Shown in pieces: positions 37,720-46,454 of a DNA stretch of 64,000 nt. How positions within the stretch are numbered: position 1 is the stretch's first letter; every line of letters starts with the position of its first letter. The stretch comes from CAWAMD01 sp963783045 (GTDB lineage: Bacteria; Actinomycetota; Nitriliruptoria; Nitriliruptorales; Nitriliruptoraceae). The stretch is taken from positions 62,001-126,000 of the forward strand of contig CAWAMD010000005.1 in assembly GCA_963783045.1 (NCBI GenBank), written 5' to 3'. The notes beneath the pieces are model-generated. The model had not been told where the DNA came from, made no database searches, and was given only the letters and a program-made list of their open reading frames with translations. Both the position numbers and the translations under genes were made by a program.

Positions 37720-39840
37720 CTAGCGGATGCCGGCCCGGCGGACGCCCTCGGCGAGAGAGACCTCCGGCCGCCACTCGAGCTTCTGCCGTGCCTTCGAGGT
37801 GTCGAAGAGAAGATCGCCCGTCCACTGCGCCACGATGTGACGAGTGACGCCCGGAGGCTTTGCGGTCGGGGACTCCTCCGATCGCGACTCCATGCGCTGC
37901 GCGAGGCGCTCCAGCAGCGCGCCGGGGATGGGCAGGATGACGGCGGGAGCGCCCGCGACACGGAGCAGGCTGCGCAGGTTCACCTGGGCGTCGTCGACGA
38001 CGTTGAAGGCCTCTCCCGGCGCTGACGGCGACGTGGCGGCCAGAAGCAACGCGTCCACGACGTTGCCGACATAGGTGTAGGGCAGCCGGTTGCGGCCCCA
38101 CCCGGCGACGAGACGGGCACCGCCGAGCTGGGCGGCCCCGGCGCGGACGGGGCGTCCCGGCCCGTACAGGATGCCCGGACGCACGACCGTCACCTCCAGC
38201 CCGCCACGGTCCGCGAAGGACAGCGCGATTCGCTCCGCCTCGGTCTTCGAGCGCATGTAGTGCGCCCAGGCCTCCGGTGGCCCGTAGGTGGCGCCCTCGG
38301 CGACGCCGCTGCCGTCCACGGCCGGCTGCGTGCCGTAGACGATCACCGAACTCACGTGCACGACTCGGCGGACGTCGTGGGCCTCAGCGGCATCGAGTAC
38401 GGCGCGCGTGCCCTCGACGTTGACCTCCTCGTGCGCCGTCCACGGCACCTTGTCGGTCGTGACGGCGGCGCAGTGAAAGACGGTGTCGATGCCGTCCATG
38501 GCATCGCCCAACGAGGCGGGATCGGTGAGATCGCCGACCACTACGCGGGCTCGCGAGGAGATCTCGTACGGCAGCCGCGCGGTGTCGCGAACGAGCGCGG
38601 TCACCTCGACGCCGGAGCGCCACAGGGCGTTGACCAGGTTGCGCCCGAGGAACCCGGACGCGCCGGTCACGAGTGCGGTCGTCGGCAGGCTCCCGGCGGC
38701 GGTCAGCGTCTCCTCGACGACCGTGGCCGGAGCGCGGATCTCCTCGGGCGTGGGTGCCTGCGGTGCTTCCGCCTCGGACGGGAGGTGGCCCCAGACCTGC
38801 TCCATGACCTCGACGACGCGGCGGCCATCCTCACCGGACACCGGCGGTGGCGTTCCGCGTCGGATGCTGTCGTAGAGGTCGGCGATGAGGACGCGGAGTC
38901 CGGGCATCGACTTCCACCGTCCCAGCCCGACCTGCATGACGCTGAAGATCGTGCCGGTCAGCAGCTGCCACACGGTGTCGAGGTTGAAGAGGACCTTCGC
39001 AACCATGCCGGGAGCGCGACGCGTGCGCTGCACCGTGCAGACCTCGCGGACGAGGTCGGCGTGCACGATTCCACGGGTGCCATGAATCTCGACCGACTTG
39101 ATGTAGGGCTTCGTGGCCAAGGACACCGTCATGGTCCCGGATCCGCGTTCGCCGTCGAGCAGGGCCGACAGCTCGCTGGCCACCCCATCCTGGTCGCGGT
39201 GAGCGCCGAAGGCGGCGCCGCGCACGGTCACGTCGCCGAGGAAGGCCTGCAGGAGGTAGATCGTGTGCGGGATGAAGTTCGTGAACAGCCCGCCGGGGAG
39301 GCGCCAGGCCCAGTGGCCGCCCACGGCCTCGCCGGCGTAGGAGCCGCGCTCGTCGGAGGCGCCGTAGAAGGTCGTCACATCCACGACCTCACCGATGGCG
39401 CCGCGGCGCACGAGCTCGAGGGCGCGTGCGACCGACGGCTTGAAGATGTAGTTGTGGACCGTCGCCAGTGTGACGCCGTTCGCGTCCGCGGCGGCGAGCA
39501 TCTCGTCGGCTTCCGCGACCGACAGCGCCATCGGCTTCTCGACGAGGACATGGGCGCCAGCGTTCATCGCCTGGATGGCCAGAGCGGCGTGGGTCTGTGG
39601 CGGGGTCAGCACGTGTACGACGTCCGGTCGCACCTCCGCGAGCATCTCACCGAGGTCGGTGTAGACGGCCGTTCCGCCGGCCAGTGCGGCCACCTCTCGA
39701 GCGCGACGGCGGTCGCGATCGACGACGGCGCAGATCCGCACGCCCTCGGCCGCATTGAGCGCCGCGACGTGGTTGTGCGCGATCTCCCCGCATCCGACGA
39801 TGGCAGCGGTGAGTTCGCGAGCACGGTCCTCCATGTGCAT
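37720..39840 (-). CDS. Fusion: Gfo/Idh/MocA oxidoreductase + NAD-dependent epimerase (SDR)
   Basis: 706 residues in one continuous frame. Residues about 10-370 are a Gfo/Idh/MocA protein: AAIVGCGEIAHNHVAALNAA (dinucleotide motif), VLTPPQTHAALAIQAMNAGA and LVEKPMALS with the conserved EKP, then a substrate domain with HNYIFKPSVARAL. Residues about 390-706 are an extended SDR: ALVTGASGFLGRNLVNALW, SSVIVYGTQP, YMRSKTEAERIA (YxxxK) and VRPGILYGPGRP. The two usually act on the same NDP-sugar (C3 or C4 oxidation, then epimerisation or reduction), so the fusion may channel a keto-sugar. Two ATGs, 39840 and 39834, are possible starts. Confidence 0.87.
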   Translation of the reverse strand: MHMEDRARELTAAIVGCGEIAHNHVAALNAAEGVRICAVVDRDRRRAREVAALAGGTAVYTDLGEMLAEVRPDVVHVLTPPQTHAALAIQAMNAGAHVLVEKPMALSVAEADEMLAAADANGVTLATVHNYIFKPSVARALELVRRGAIGEVVDVTTFYGASDERGSYAGEAVGGHWAWRLPGGLFTNFIPHTIYLLQAFLGDVTVRGAAFGAHRDQDGVASELSALLDGERGSGTMTVSLATKPYIKSVEIHGTRGIVHADLVREVCTVQRTRRAPGMVAKVLFNLDTVWQLLTGTIFSVMQVGLGRWKSMPGLRVLIADLYDSIRRGTPPPVSGEDGRRVVEVMEQVWGHLPSEAEAPQAPTPEEIRAPATVVEETLTAAGSLPTTALVTGASGFLGRNLVNALWRSGVEVTALVRDTARLPYEISSRARVVVGDLTDPASLGDAMDGIDTVFHCAAVTTDKVPWTAHEEVNVEGTRAVLDAAEAHDVRRVVHVSSVIVYGTQPAVDGSGVAEGATYGPPEAWAHYMRSKTEAERIALSFADRGGLEVTVVRPGILYGPGRPVRAGAAQLGGARLVAGWGRNRLPYTYVGNVVDALLLAATSPSAPGEAFNVVDDAQVNLRSLLRVAGAPAVILPIPGALLERLAQRMESRSEESPTAKPPGVTRHIVAQWTGDLLFDTSKARQKLEWRPEVSLAEGVRRAGIR

Positions 39841-39899
39841 GTCCCCTGAGGTCTCGTTGGCTTGATGAAGTGATATCCCACGGACGGCTCCGACAGCAC

Positions 39900-39913
39900 G
39901 GGGCAGATGTCCC
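39900..39913. promoter_or_regulatory. Dyad site 2: GGGGCA-GA-TGTCCC
   Basis: One mismatch from GGGACA-NN-TGTCCC. It lies 59 bases upstream of the leftward fusion gene (start 39840). The gap also contains site 3 nearer the rightward sulfotransferase gene, giving one site per promoter. Confidence 0.65.
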
Positions 39914-39978
39914 ACCGGGGGCTGCAGTGGTCGTCCGACCCGGGATGGAGCGGGGTGCTGGCGGGCCAGCGTCCCTGG

Positions 39979-39992
39979 GTGACATCTGTCCC
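39979..39992. promoter_or_regulatory. Dyad site 3: GTGACA-TC-TGTCCC
   Basis: One mismatch from the consensus, 95 bases upstream of the rightward sulfotransferase gene (start 40088). Centre-to-centre distance from site 2 is 79 bases. Confidence 0.65.
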
Positions 39993-40087
39993 TTCGGTAT
40001 GCCGCCAGCGCGGGCGACGATCGTTCCTGGGCCCACGTCGGACGACCGCCCGAGCGCGGGCTCCACGCTGCTCGCAGAAGGACCACG

Positions 40088-41044
40088 ATGGCGACCAGTC
40101 AGGATCCGATCTTCGTCTTTGGGATCTCCAGGCGCAGCGGGACGAACTTCGTCGCACGCCTGCTCGAACGACACCCTGACTGTGGCCTGCCGGCTGAACC
40201 GGTCAAGGAGGATCATCTCCTGCGCAGCGCGCGGCTGCTCGAGCGCTACGCCCGATCGACGTCGCGTCGCTGGCCCCGGGAGTGGGGAGACCGAGAGAGC
40301 GGCCGGCTGGATCTGGAGCGTGGCCTCGGAGTCGGCCTGCTGTCGTTCATCAACGAGCGCACGGACGCGTCACGCGCCGTCACGAAGACGCCCTACACCG
40401 ACCATCTCGACCTCTACCCACGCCTGTTCCCACAGGCACGGGTGGTCCTGGTCGTTCGCGACGGCCGCTCGGCGGTCGAGTCGCTCGTGACCGGATTCGG
40501 ATTTCCGTTCGAGAAGGCCGTCCGGGAGTGGCGTCGCGGAGCACGCAACATCCTGCGCTTCGCGGCTGAGGCCGAGAGCCGCACGGACCTGCGATTTCGA
40601 GTCGTGCGCTATGAGGACCTGGTCGAGGACCCCCAGACGACCATCCGCGACCTCCTGCGCTTCCTCGATCTGCCGGCCGAGGACGCGCACATCGCCACGA
40701 TGCGGCAGGTCCCCGTGTTCGGCTCCTCGTTCTTCCGCACCGACGACGGCAGCCTGTCGTGGGAGCCGCGCGCGAAGGACGAGAGCTTCCGACCCACCAA
40801 GCGGTATGCGACGTGGTCCACGGCCAGGCACGGCCGCTTCCTCGCGCTTGCCGGCCGTGAGCAGGCGGCGCTCGGGTACGAGCTGTCGTCCGTCCGCGCA
40901 CGCCGGCTGTGGCAGGCCTACAACACCGTGGCGCAGCTGGCCTTCCCGGTGCAACTGCTGGGATACCAGGTCCGGCGCTATCTGCGGTCGATCCGGAACC
41001 GTGTGCGTGCACGGGCGAGGCGCGCGGCCACCCAGTCGACGTGA
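40088..41044 (+). CDS. Sulfotransferase 1 (PAPS-dependent)
   Basis: 318 residues; ATG 40088 has AAGGA six bases upstream. The 5'-phosphosulfate loop is FVFGISRRSGTNFVARLLER and the 3'-phosphate segment is RVVLVVRDGRSAVESLV; DLRFRVVRYEDLVEDPQTTI is the typical later block. It moves sulfate from PAPS to a hydroxyl, most likely on a polysaccharide given the neighbours. It is convergent with asnB and preceded by dyad site 3. Confidence 0.87.
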   Translation: MATSQDPIFVFGISRRSGTNFVARLLERHPDCGLPAEPVKEDHLLRSARLLERYARSTSRRWPREWGDRESGRLDLERGLGVGLLSFINERTDASRAVTKTPYTDHLDLYPRLFPQARVVLVVRDGRSAVESLVTGFGFPFEKAVREWRRGARNILRFAAEAESRTDLRFRVVRYEDLVEDPQTTIRDLLRFLDLPAEDAHIATMRQVPVFGSSFFRTDDGSLSWEPRAKDESFRPTKRYATWSTARHGRFLALAGREQAALGYELSSVRARRLWQAYNTVAQLAFPVQLLGYQVRRYLRSIRNRVRARARRAATQST

Positions 41045-41093
41045 AGGACGGTGCGAGCCGCCGGCCCCATCAAATCCGTCGTCCGGCCGCCTG

Positions 41094-42968
41094 TCAGCCC
41101 GGCAGATGGTGCCGTAGCCACTCCTCGAGGATCACGAGGCTGAACAGAACCTTGTGGTGGTCGCGGGTTCCACGCTGGTGCTCGTCGGCGAGTCGCCGCA
41201 CGGCCGTTCGATCGAGGTAGGAGTACACCAGCGCGTCGCCGTCCCCCAGGAGCCCGCCTGTCAGTCGCGACCGGCGGCCCGCGCGGAACCAGTCATCCAC
41301 CGGTGTCTGGAATCCGAGCTTGCAACGTCGCACGATCTCGGGGGGCAGGTAGGACCTGCAGACGCGCTTGTGCAGGTACTTGCGTCTGCCGAGATGGATC
41401 TTGTAGCTGGCGGGCAGCTGCTCCGCGTATTCGACCACCTCGCGGTCGAGATACGGGACACGCAGCTCGAGGCCGTGCGCCATGGACAGCTTGTCGCCGT
41501 ACAGCAGCAGCTCGTCGGCGAGCGAGGACCGCAGTTCGAGGAACTGGAGGCCGCCGAGCTCATCCGTTCGGTCCAGCAGGGGGACGAGGTCGGCCCACGT
41601 GTCGAGCAGGCGGTCGTCCATGCCGTCGGGCAGGACGTGCGGGTGGAACAGCGCGTCCACCTCGACGCCGGGCATGAGGGAGAAGACCTGCTCGTAGCGG
41701 CGCAGACGGTCGGGCTCATGCAGGGCGCTGAGCCCACGCTGAAGAGTCTCGCTGCGTGGCACATGGCTTCCGAGCTGCTGCGCAAGGGTGTGCAGCGGCC
41801 CCGGCAGCGATCGCCAGGCGCTCCCCAGGTAGAGCCCGAGGTGCCGCCGGTATCCGCCGAACAGCTCGTCCGGCCCTTGTCCGACGAGGGCGGCCTTGAC
41901 CTGCTGGCGTGCGCGCCGGGTGAGGTGGTACATCGGCACGGTGGATGAGCTTGCGACCGGCTCCTCGAGGGCCCTGACGATGTCTGGGATGCTGTCGGCG
42001 AAGGCGTCCTCGTCGAGCTGGACCTGGTAGTTGTCGGCACCGAGGATCCGTGCCGTCTCAGCGGCCGCACGGAGCTCGTCGTCCTCGAAGGAGTCGCCGA
42101 AACCGATCGTGAACGTCGGGTGGTCGCCCCCCTGCTCGCGCATCAACGCGAGCAAGAGGCCGGAGTCGACACCGCCGCTGAGGAGCAGTCCCACCGGCAC
42201 GTCGGCAATGAGGTGCCGTTTGACAGCCCGCCGGTAACGGGCAAGCAGCTCCTCCTCGGCCTCCTCGATGCTCGGCAGGGGGTCGGGCGGCTCGGGGCTG
42301 ACCCGGTAGTAGCGCTCGAGCTTGGTGCCGCCCTGTCGTACGACGAGCCGACATCCTGCCGGCAGCTTTCGGATCCCCTCATACAGGGTGTAGGGGGAGG
42401 GTGTGTACCGGTAACGGAGGAAGAGGTTCAGGGCTGCGACGTCGAGACGGGGCTGCACCGTGTCGCTGGCCAGGATCGGGCGGATCTCCGAACCGAAGCG
42501 GATGCCGGCCTCGTCGAGGCGGTAGTAGACGAACTTGATGCCGAAAGGGTCGCGGGCGAGCAGCAGCTGTCGTGCGTCAACGTCCCAGATGCCGAGGCCG
42601 AACATGCCGTTGAGGTGGTTGACGACGTCGATGCCCCACTGCCGGTACCCGTGGACGATCACCTCGGTGTCAGAGGTCGTCCGGAACCGGTAGCCGTGTC
42701 CCTGCAGTTCCCGTCGCAGTTCGCGGAAGTTGTAGATCTCACCGTTGAACACGACCCAGACGCGGCCGGAATCGTCTGTCATCGGTTGGTGGCCGCCCTC
42801 GAGGTCGATGATGGACAGGCGGCGGAAGCCGAGCCCCAGCGATCCGTCGACGTGCGACCCGCTGTCGTCGGGACCACGGTGCGAGATCGTGTCCGACATC
42901 TTCTCGAGCATGCGCGGATCCGCGGGGGCGCCCGTCCTGAAGTTGTAGGTCCCGCAGATTCCGCACAT
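41094..42968 (-). CDS. asnB: Asparagine synthetase B-type glutamine amidotransferase
   Basis: 624 residues. It starts MCGICGTYNF, so the catalytic Cys2 is present after removal of methionine; the upstream frame is ignored for that reason. The GATase II half continues with SHRGPDDSGSH, QPMTDDSGRVWVVFNGEIYN and RDPFGIKFVYY. The synthetase half has the ATP pyrophosphatase loop GLLLSGGVDSGLLLAL and QGPDELFGGY, LRVPYLDREVVEYA and CKLGFQTPVDDWFR. In polysaccharide loci, such proteins often amidate uronic acids or other carboxylates rather than aspartate; that is inference from context. Confidence 0.88.
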   Translation of the reverse strand: MCGICGTYNFRTGAPADPRMLEKMSDTISHRGPDDSGSHVDGSLGLGFRRLSIIDLEGGHQPMTDDSGRVWVVFNGEIYNFRELRRELQGHGYRFRTTSDTEVIVHGYRQWGIDVVNHLNGMFGLGIWDVDARQLLLARDPFGIKFVYYRLDEAGIRFGSEIRPILASDTVQPRLDVAALNLFLRYRYTPSPYTLYEGIRKLPAGCRLVVRQGGTKLERYYRVSPEPPDPLPSIEEAEEELLARYRRAVKRHLIADVPVGLLLSGGVDSGLLLALMREQGGDHPTFTIGFGDSFEDDELRAAAETARILGADNYQVQLDEDAFADSIPDIVRALEEPVASSSTVPMYHLTRRARQQVKAALVGQGPDELFGGYRRHLGLYLGSAWRSLPGPLHTLAQQLGSHVPRSETLQRGLSALHEPDRLRRYEQVFSLMPGVEVDALFHPHVLPDGMDDRLLDTWADLVPLLDRTDELGGLQFLELRSSLADELLLYGDKLSMAHGLELRVPYLDREVVEYAEQLPASYKIHLGRRKYLHKRVCRSYLPPEIVRRCKLGFQTPVDDWFRAGRRSRLTGGLLGDGDALVYSYLDRTAVRRLADEHQRGTRDHHKVLFSLVILEEWLRHHLPG

Positions 42969-43065
42969 GTGCCACCCGTGTGTACGACGATAGGAGGGCC
43001 TGCAGCTGCTGCGACGCGGACAGTTGCTGCAGCGCGAGCGTAGAAACCCTGCTGCTGTCTGACGT

Positions 43066-43079
43066 GGGACAGGTGTCAC
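43066..43079. promoter_or_regulatory. Dyad site 4: GGGACA-GG-TGTCAC
   Basis: One mismatch from the consensus, in the gap between divergent asnB (start 42968, 98 bases away) and beta-helix gene A (start 43228, about 150 bases away). Confidence 0.65.
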
Positions 43080-43227
43080 CCGCCAAACAACGTCACCGTC
43101 TGGCGGCGCTGACCGCTTGTGGTCGCGTCGGTGGAAGCGGGGGCGAGGGACGTATGCCCGTTCATGGACGGGCGTGGTCCACTCATCATGGGCCAGTGCG
43201 ACAAGCACCTCCCAAAGGCTCGCCCTG

Positions 43228-44358
43228 ATGTCCCCCAGCGGCAGTTGCGTGTTCCGCGTGTCGTATGCCGCGTTCTTGCTGTTTACCTGCGTGGTCGGAA
43301 TGAGCTTCCTGGTGGTGTCGTCGGTGGCGGTTGGAGCGCCGTTCTACGGGGTGGGTCGACCGGATGCGGCGGACACGGGGGTGCCGTCGGGGGTCCAGCT
43401 GCGCCGGTCGGGGTCGATCACGGTGACCCAGGATGGGGCGGTGATCGAGGGGCTGGATGTCGATGGGACCATCACCGTCAAGGCGGACAACGTCACGATC
43501 CGGAACACCCGGGTGTCTGCGGGGGATCCGGCGACCAATACCGGGCCCATCACCTACATGGGGGATGCGACCCGGCTGATCTTCACGGTGTCGGGGACCC
43601 GTAACACGCTGATCGACCATGTGGAGCTGGACGGGCGTGGGGACTCGCGCACGATGGGGCTGGTGGGCGCGTCGGTGACGGTGCGCAACAGCGACATCCA
43701 CGGGACCGGGGACGGGATCAAGCTTGGTGCGCAGTCGGTGTATGAGCACAACTACATCCACGATCTGTCGCGCAACGGCAACCAGCACTCCGACGGGATG
43801 CAGCTCACGGGTGGCTCGAACATCGTGATCCGGAACAACACCATCGACTGGACCGCGGGGTTGAACTCGGCGATCATGCTCAAGGCCGACTTCGCGCCCA
43901 TCCGCAACGTCCAGGTCGTGGACAACTTCCTCTCGGGCGGCCAGTACACCCTCGAGGTCATCGGCGCCTCAGACGTGCCCTCGCACAACCGAGGCCAAGG
44001 ACAGCGCGATACCCCGTTTCCGGTTTCGTCTGTGACGGTGAGCGGCAACACGTTCGACCATGACTACCACTACGGGCACTACCTGCGTCAGGGGCGTGTG
44101 TCAGATCTTGTCTGGGAACGAAACCGTTGGGACGATGGGCGGCTACTCGCTGCCGACACGAGCGAGTCCCCGCAGATCTCGCCTTCGCCCACGAACGCCG
44201 AGGAGGAGCCATCGGCGCCTTCTGTGAGACCGCACCTGCCGACTCACGCAGCGAAGGCACGCATCTATGCCGCGGTCTGGCTTCTGGCCGGTCTCACATT
44301 GACCGTCGTCACCGCGCTCCTGGTCAGGAGGGCGTCGCGGCGGTCCCGACCGTGGTGA
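43228..44358 (+). CDS. Secreted beta-helix protein A, C-terminally membrane-anchored
   Basis: 376 residues from ATG 43228. A signal peptide (FLLFTCVVGMSFLVVSSVAV, then GAPFYG) precedes about 260 residues of right-handed beta-helix coils with regular I/V-N-N steps (ADNVTIRNTRVSAG, TRNTLIDHVELDGRG, ASVTVRNSDIHGTGDGIKLG, SNIVIRNNTIDWTAG, NVQVVDNFLSGG). Such folds belong to polysaccharide lyases and epimerases or to adhesins; the HGTGDGIK and DGMQLTGG turns could bind sugar or calcium. Unlike paralogues B and C it ends in a membrane span (IYAAVWLLAGLTLTVVTALL) and basic tail instead of CWB2 repeats. Its DNA at 43315-43967 is almost identical to gene B. Confidence 0.83.
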   Translation: MSPSGSCVFRVSYAAFLLFTCVVGMSFLVVSSVAVGAPFYGVGRPDAADTGVPSGVQLRRSGSITVTQDGAVIEGLDVDGTITVKADNVTIRNTRVSAGDPATNTGPITYMGDATRLIFTVSGTRNTLIDHVELDGRGDSRTMGLVGASVTVRNSDIHGTGDGIKLGAQSVYEHNYIHDLSRNGNQHSDGMQLTGGSNIVIRNNTIDWTAGLNSAIMLKADFAPIRNVQVVDNFLSGGQYTLEVIGASDVPSHNRGQGQRDTPFPVSSVTVSGNTFDHDYHYGHYLRQGRVSDLVWERNRWDDGRLLAADTSESPQISPSPTNAEEEPSAPSVRPHLPTHAAKARIYAAVWLLAGLTLTVVTALLVRRASRRSRPW

Positions 44359-44419
44359 GCGACGACCGGGTGACGGCACGTCCGTCGCTCGACGCCCCCA
44401 CGTCTTCAGTCCATCGGCG

Positions 44420-45337
44420 TCAGAACGCCGGGGACCACGCGTCCACTCGGCGGCCGAGGAGCTCGAAGAGGCGCTCGTTGGCCTCCGCAAACTCCTCGCT
44501 GAGTAGCGTCAGCGTCTCAGGCTTGGGGCGAGGCCGCTCGCGAGGGAGACGCTGCCCCATCCATTCCGCAACTCTGAAGCCGACGCGACCGGGTAGGTAG
44601 TAGACGGCGAAGTCCGCGATCCGGGGCGTCTCATTTCGCGCGACAGCTGCCTTCGGTGCAGGAAACCGGAAGGTGCTGTCAACACCGAGGAAGTCGCAGA
44701 CAGCAGTCAGACCCTGCCCAGGCTCGGTGGCAACGTCCTCTTCGTAGATCAGGATCTTCATCTGCTCACGTTCATAGTGTTCAAGGTATGCGGTCAGCCC
44801 AGTTGCGTAGTCGCTCATGGCGAACACCCCGAGGCGCTCCGCTACAGGCCGGTGTCGCCCGGCCAGGAGGGAGTCGATGGTGAAGTGGGGTGGAACGCGC
44901 CCCATGCGCATATGGTGGTTGGCGCTTGACACAGCGCGTTGGACTGGATCACGCAGAACGGCGATGAGCTTGACGTCGGGAAGATGCTCAGCGATCCGTC
45001 GCGGGATATTCGGAAGGTGGTCGTCAACCTGGACGGAGCTAACCCACAGATACTCCGGACACTTCTGGCCGACGAGGGACTTCGGACGCGCAGCCTCGAA
45101 CCTGGACCGATACCAGTCGAGGCCACGACCGTAGTTGAGCGAAGAATTGAAGAAGTGGACCTCGCGCTCGGGCAGGAAGAGTTGTGGATGCAGGCGTAGG
45201 TTGCGGGCAAGCCACGTCGTACCGCTCTTCTGAGCGCCGATGATCAGAAAGTCCGGCATCCTGGCGGCGACGGGGTCAGCCGACCGCTCGCTGCTCAAAG
45301 CCTCGGCCACCGTCTTGACGGGGAGGAGACCATCCAC
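44420..45337 (-). CDS. Sulfotransferase 2 (PAPS-dependent)
   Basis: 305 residues from GTG 45337, which has AAAGGA seven bases upstream; the open frame extends far upstream but that part is a shadow of wzz. PAPS motifs: FLIIGAQKSGTTWLARNLRL and VKLIAVLRDPVQRAVSSANH. It has EVHFFNSSLNYGRGLDWYRS and QKCPEYLW, seen in heparan N-sulfotransferase-like (Sulfotransfer_1) proteins. It would sulfate a sugar of the polysaccharide made here. Convergent with beta-helix gene A. Confidence 0.87.
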   Translation of the reverse strand: MDGLLPVKTVAEALSSERSADPVAARMPDFLIIGAQKSGTTWLARNLRLHPQLFLPEREVHFFNSSLNYGRGLDWYRSRFEAARPKSLVGQKCPEYLWVSSVQVDDHLPNIPRRIAEHLPDVKLIAVLRDPVQRAVSSANHHMRMGRVPPHFTIDSLLAGRHRPVAERLGVFAMSDYATGLTAYLEHYEREQMKILIYEEDVATEPGQGLTAVCDFLGVDSTFRFPAPKAAVARNETPRIADFAVYYLPGRVGFRVAEWMGQRLPRERPRPKPETLTLLSEEFAEANERLFELLGRRVDAWSPAF

Positions 45338-45480
45338 CTCTGCGTCCTTTGTGGATCCACGCCGGGCGACATGCACCTTGCTGACACGCCTGCCGATGCA
45401 GCGGAGCGGCGACGCCGGGCGGACATCATCGTGAACACTGCCGCCAGACAACGCTAGGGAGTTCGCGGACGGAGCAGACA

Positions 45481-45494
45481 GGGACGGATGTCCT
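45481..45494. promoter_or_regulatory. Dyad site 5: GGGACG-GA-TGTCCT (weak)
   Basis: Two mismatches from the consensus, 143 bases upstream of sulfotransferase 2 (start 45337) and 60 bases centre to centre from perfect site 6. Listed because the site pair mirrors sites 2 and 3. Confidence 0.45.
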
Positions 45495-45540
45495 CTGCGG
45501 AGGGAGCGCTCGGGGGCCTTCCATTGCTGGAGGGAGGCTC

Positions 45541-45554
45541 GGGACACGTGTCCC
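45541..45554. promoter_or_regulatory. Dyad site 6: GGGACA-CG-TGTCCC (perfect)
   Basis: A perfect 14-bp palindrome 71 bases upstream of the wzz start (45626), in the divergent gap with sulfotransferase 2. Confidence 0.75.
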
Positions 45555-45625
45555 TTCTCGACTCCCGGCGGGTAACGGACGCTCGTCTCCGTTGAGGGCC
45601 CGACGGCCCTGGCCTCGGAGACCGA

Positions 45626-46444
45626 ATGGACCTCTTCACCATATTCAGGATCCTGGCGCGTCGGTGGTATGTCGGCCTTCCGCTCGTGGCGATCACCGCT
45701 GTTTCGATGTTCGGGTTCTGGAGACAGGCGGACCCCTCCTACCAGTCTCAGGCGTCCATCCTGCTGGTGGCAGAGCAGCGTCCCGGGGCCGCCCAGGAAG
45801 ACGTGAAGAACCCGCTCCTCAGCGTTGGCAATCCCGCGTTGGCGGTCATGGCCAGCACGGTGCAGACCCTCATGACGAACCCGGCCGTGAAGAAGGCCAT
45901 CCATCTCGAGGTTCCGGCGGGCACGTACTCGGTGGACATCGAGAGCGAGAAGACGCCCGTGCTGACCATCACGGCCAGCGGTCCGACCGCGAGTACCGCT
46001 TCGCACACCATGGACTCGGTGTTGGAGACACTCGACGGGCAGTTGACGGCCCTCCAACGGGACTTCGTGGCGAACTCTCAGGAGGTATTGCAGGCGCGCA
46101 CGCTGGTGGCTCCGGACAAGCCCTCAGTCCAGTACACGCGCATCATCCGGACGCTGGTCGTTCTTGGTGTGCTCGGGCTCATGGCAGCCATGAGCCTGGC
46201 CATTCTCGTGGACGGCACGGTGGCAAGCCGTCGAGACGGTCGACGGACCGCGGGCGTGACACGCGACGCGAAGCACGAAGAGGCTCGATCCGTGTCCGAG
46301 GACCGTGGCCATGGCGACGAGGCCGTGGCGTCCAATCTCATCCACCCCGAAGGACGACGTCGGCCTCCCTCGGAGAAGGCGCAATTCGTCGCGACCACCA
46401 TCGAAGATCAGCGTTCCTGGTCGCCCGCGCGCCGTGGCCGCTAG
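45626..46444 (+). CDS. Wzz/YveK-type chain-length determinant protein
   Basis: 272 residues. Two membrane spans frame an extracytoplasmic domain: WYVGLPLVAITAVSMFGFW near the N-terminus and IIRTLVVLGVLGLMAAMSLA near residue 175. The first span is followed by YQSQASILLVAEQRP, the usual start of the periplasmic/external domain. A cytoplasmic tail of about 75 residues rich in Arg/Glu follows; no tyrosine-kinase domain is fused and none is next door. It would set polysaccharide length together with Wzy, whose gene starts 10 bases downstream. Confidence 0.8.
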   Translation: MDLFTIFRILARRWYVGLPLVAITAVSMFGFWRQADPSYQSQASILLVAEQRPGAAQEDVKNPLLSVGNPALAVMASTVQTLMTNPAVKKAIHLEVPAGTYSVDIESEKTPVLTITASGPTASTASHTMDSVLETLDGQLTALQRDFVANSQEVLQARTLVAPDKPSVQYTRIIRTLVVLGVLGLMAAMSLAILVDGTVASRRDGRRTAGVTRDAKHEEARSVSEDRGHGDEAVASNLIHPEGRRRPPSEKAQFVATTIEDQRSWSPARRGR

Positions 46445-46454
46445 GAGCAAGACC

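Noticed and set aside
39834..39846. An eighth dyad site at GTGCATGTCCCC
   Set aside because: Only the right half (TGTCCC) matches; it overlaps the start codon of the fusion gene.
45338..46057. N-terminal extension of sulfotransferase 2 up to 46057
   Set aside because: The extension is antisense to wzz and not sulfotransferase-like; GTG 45337 has AAAGGA seven bases upstream.
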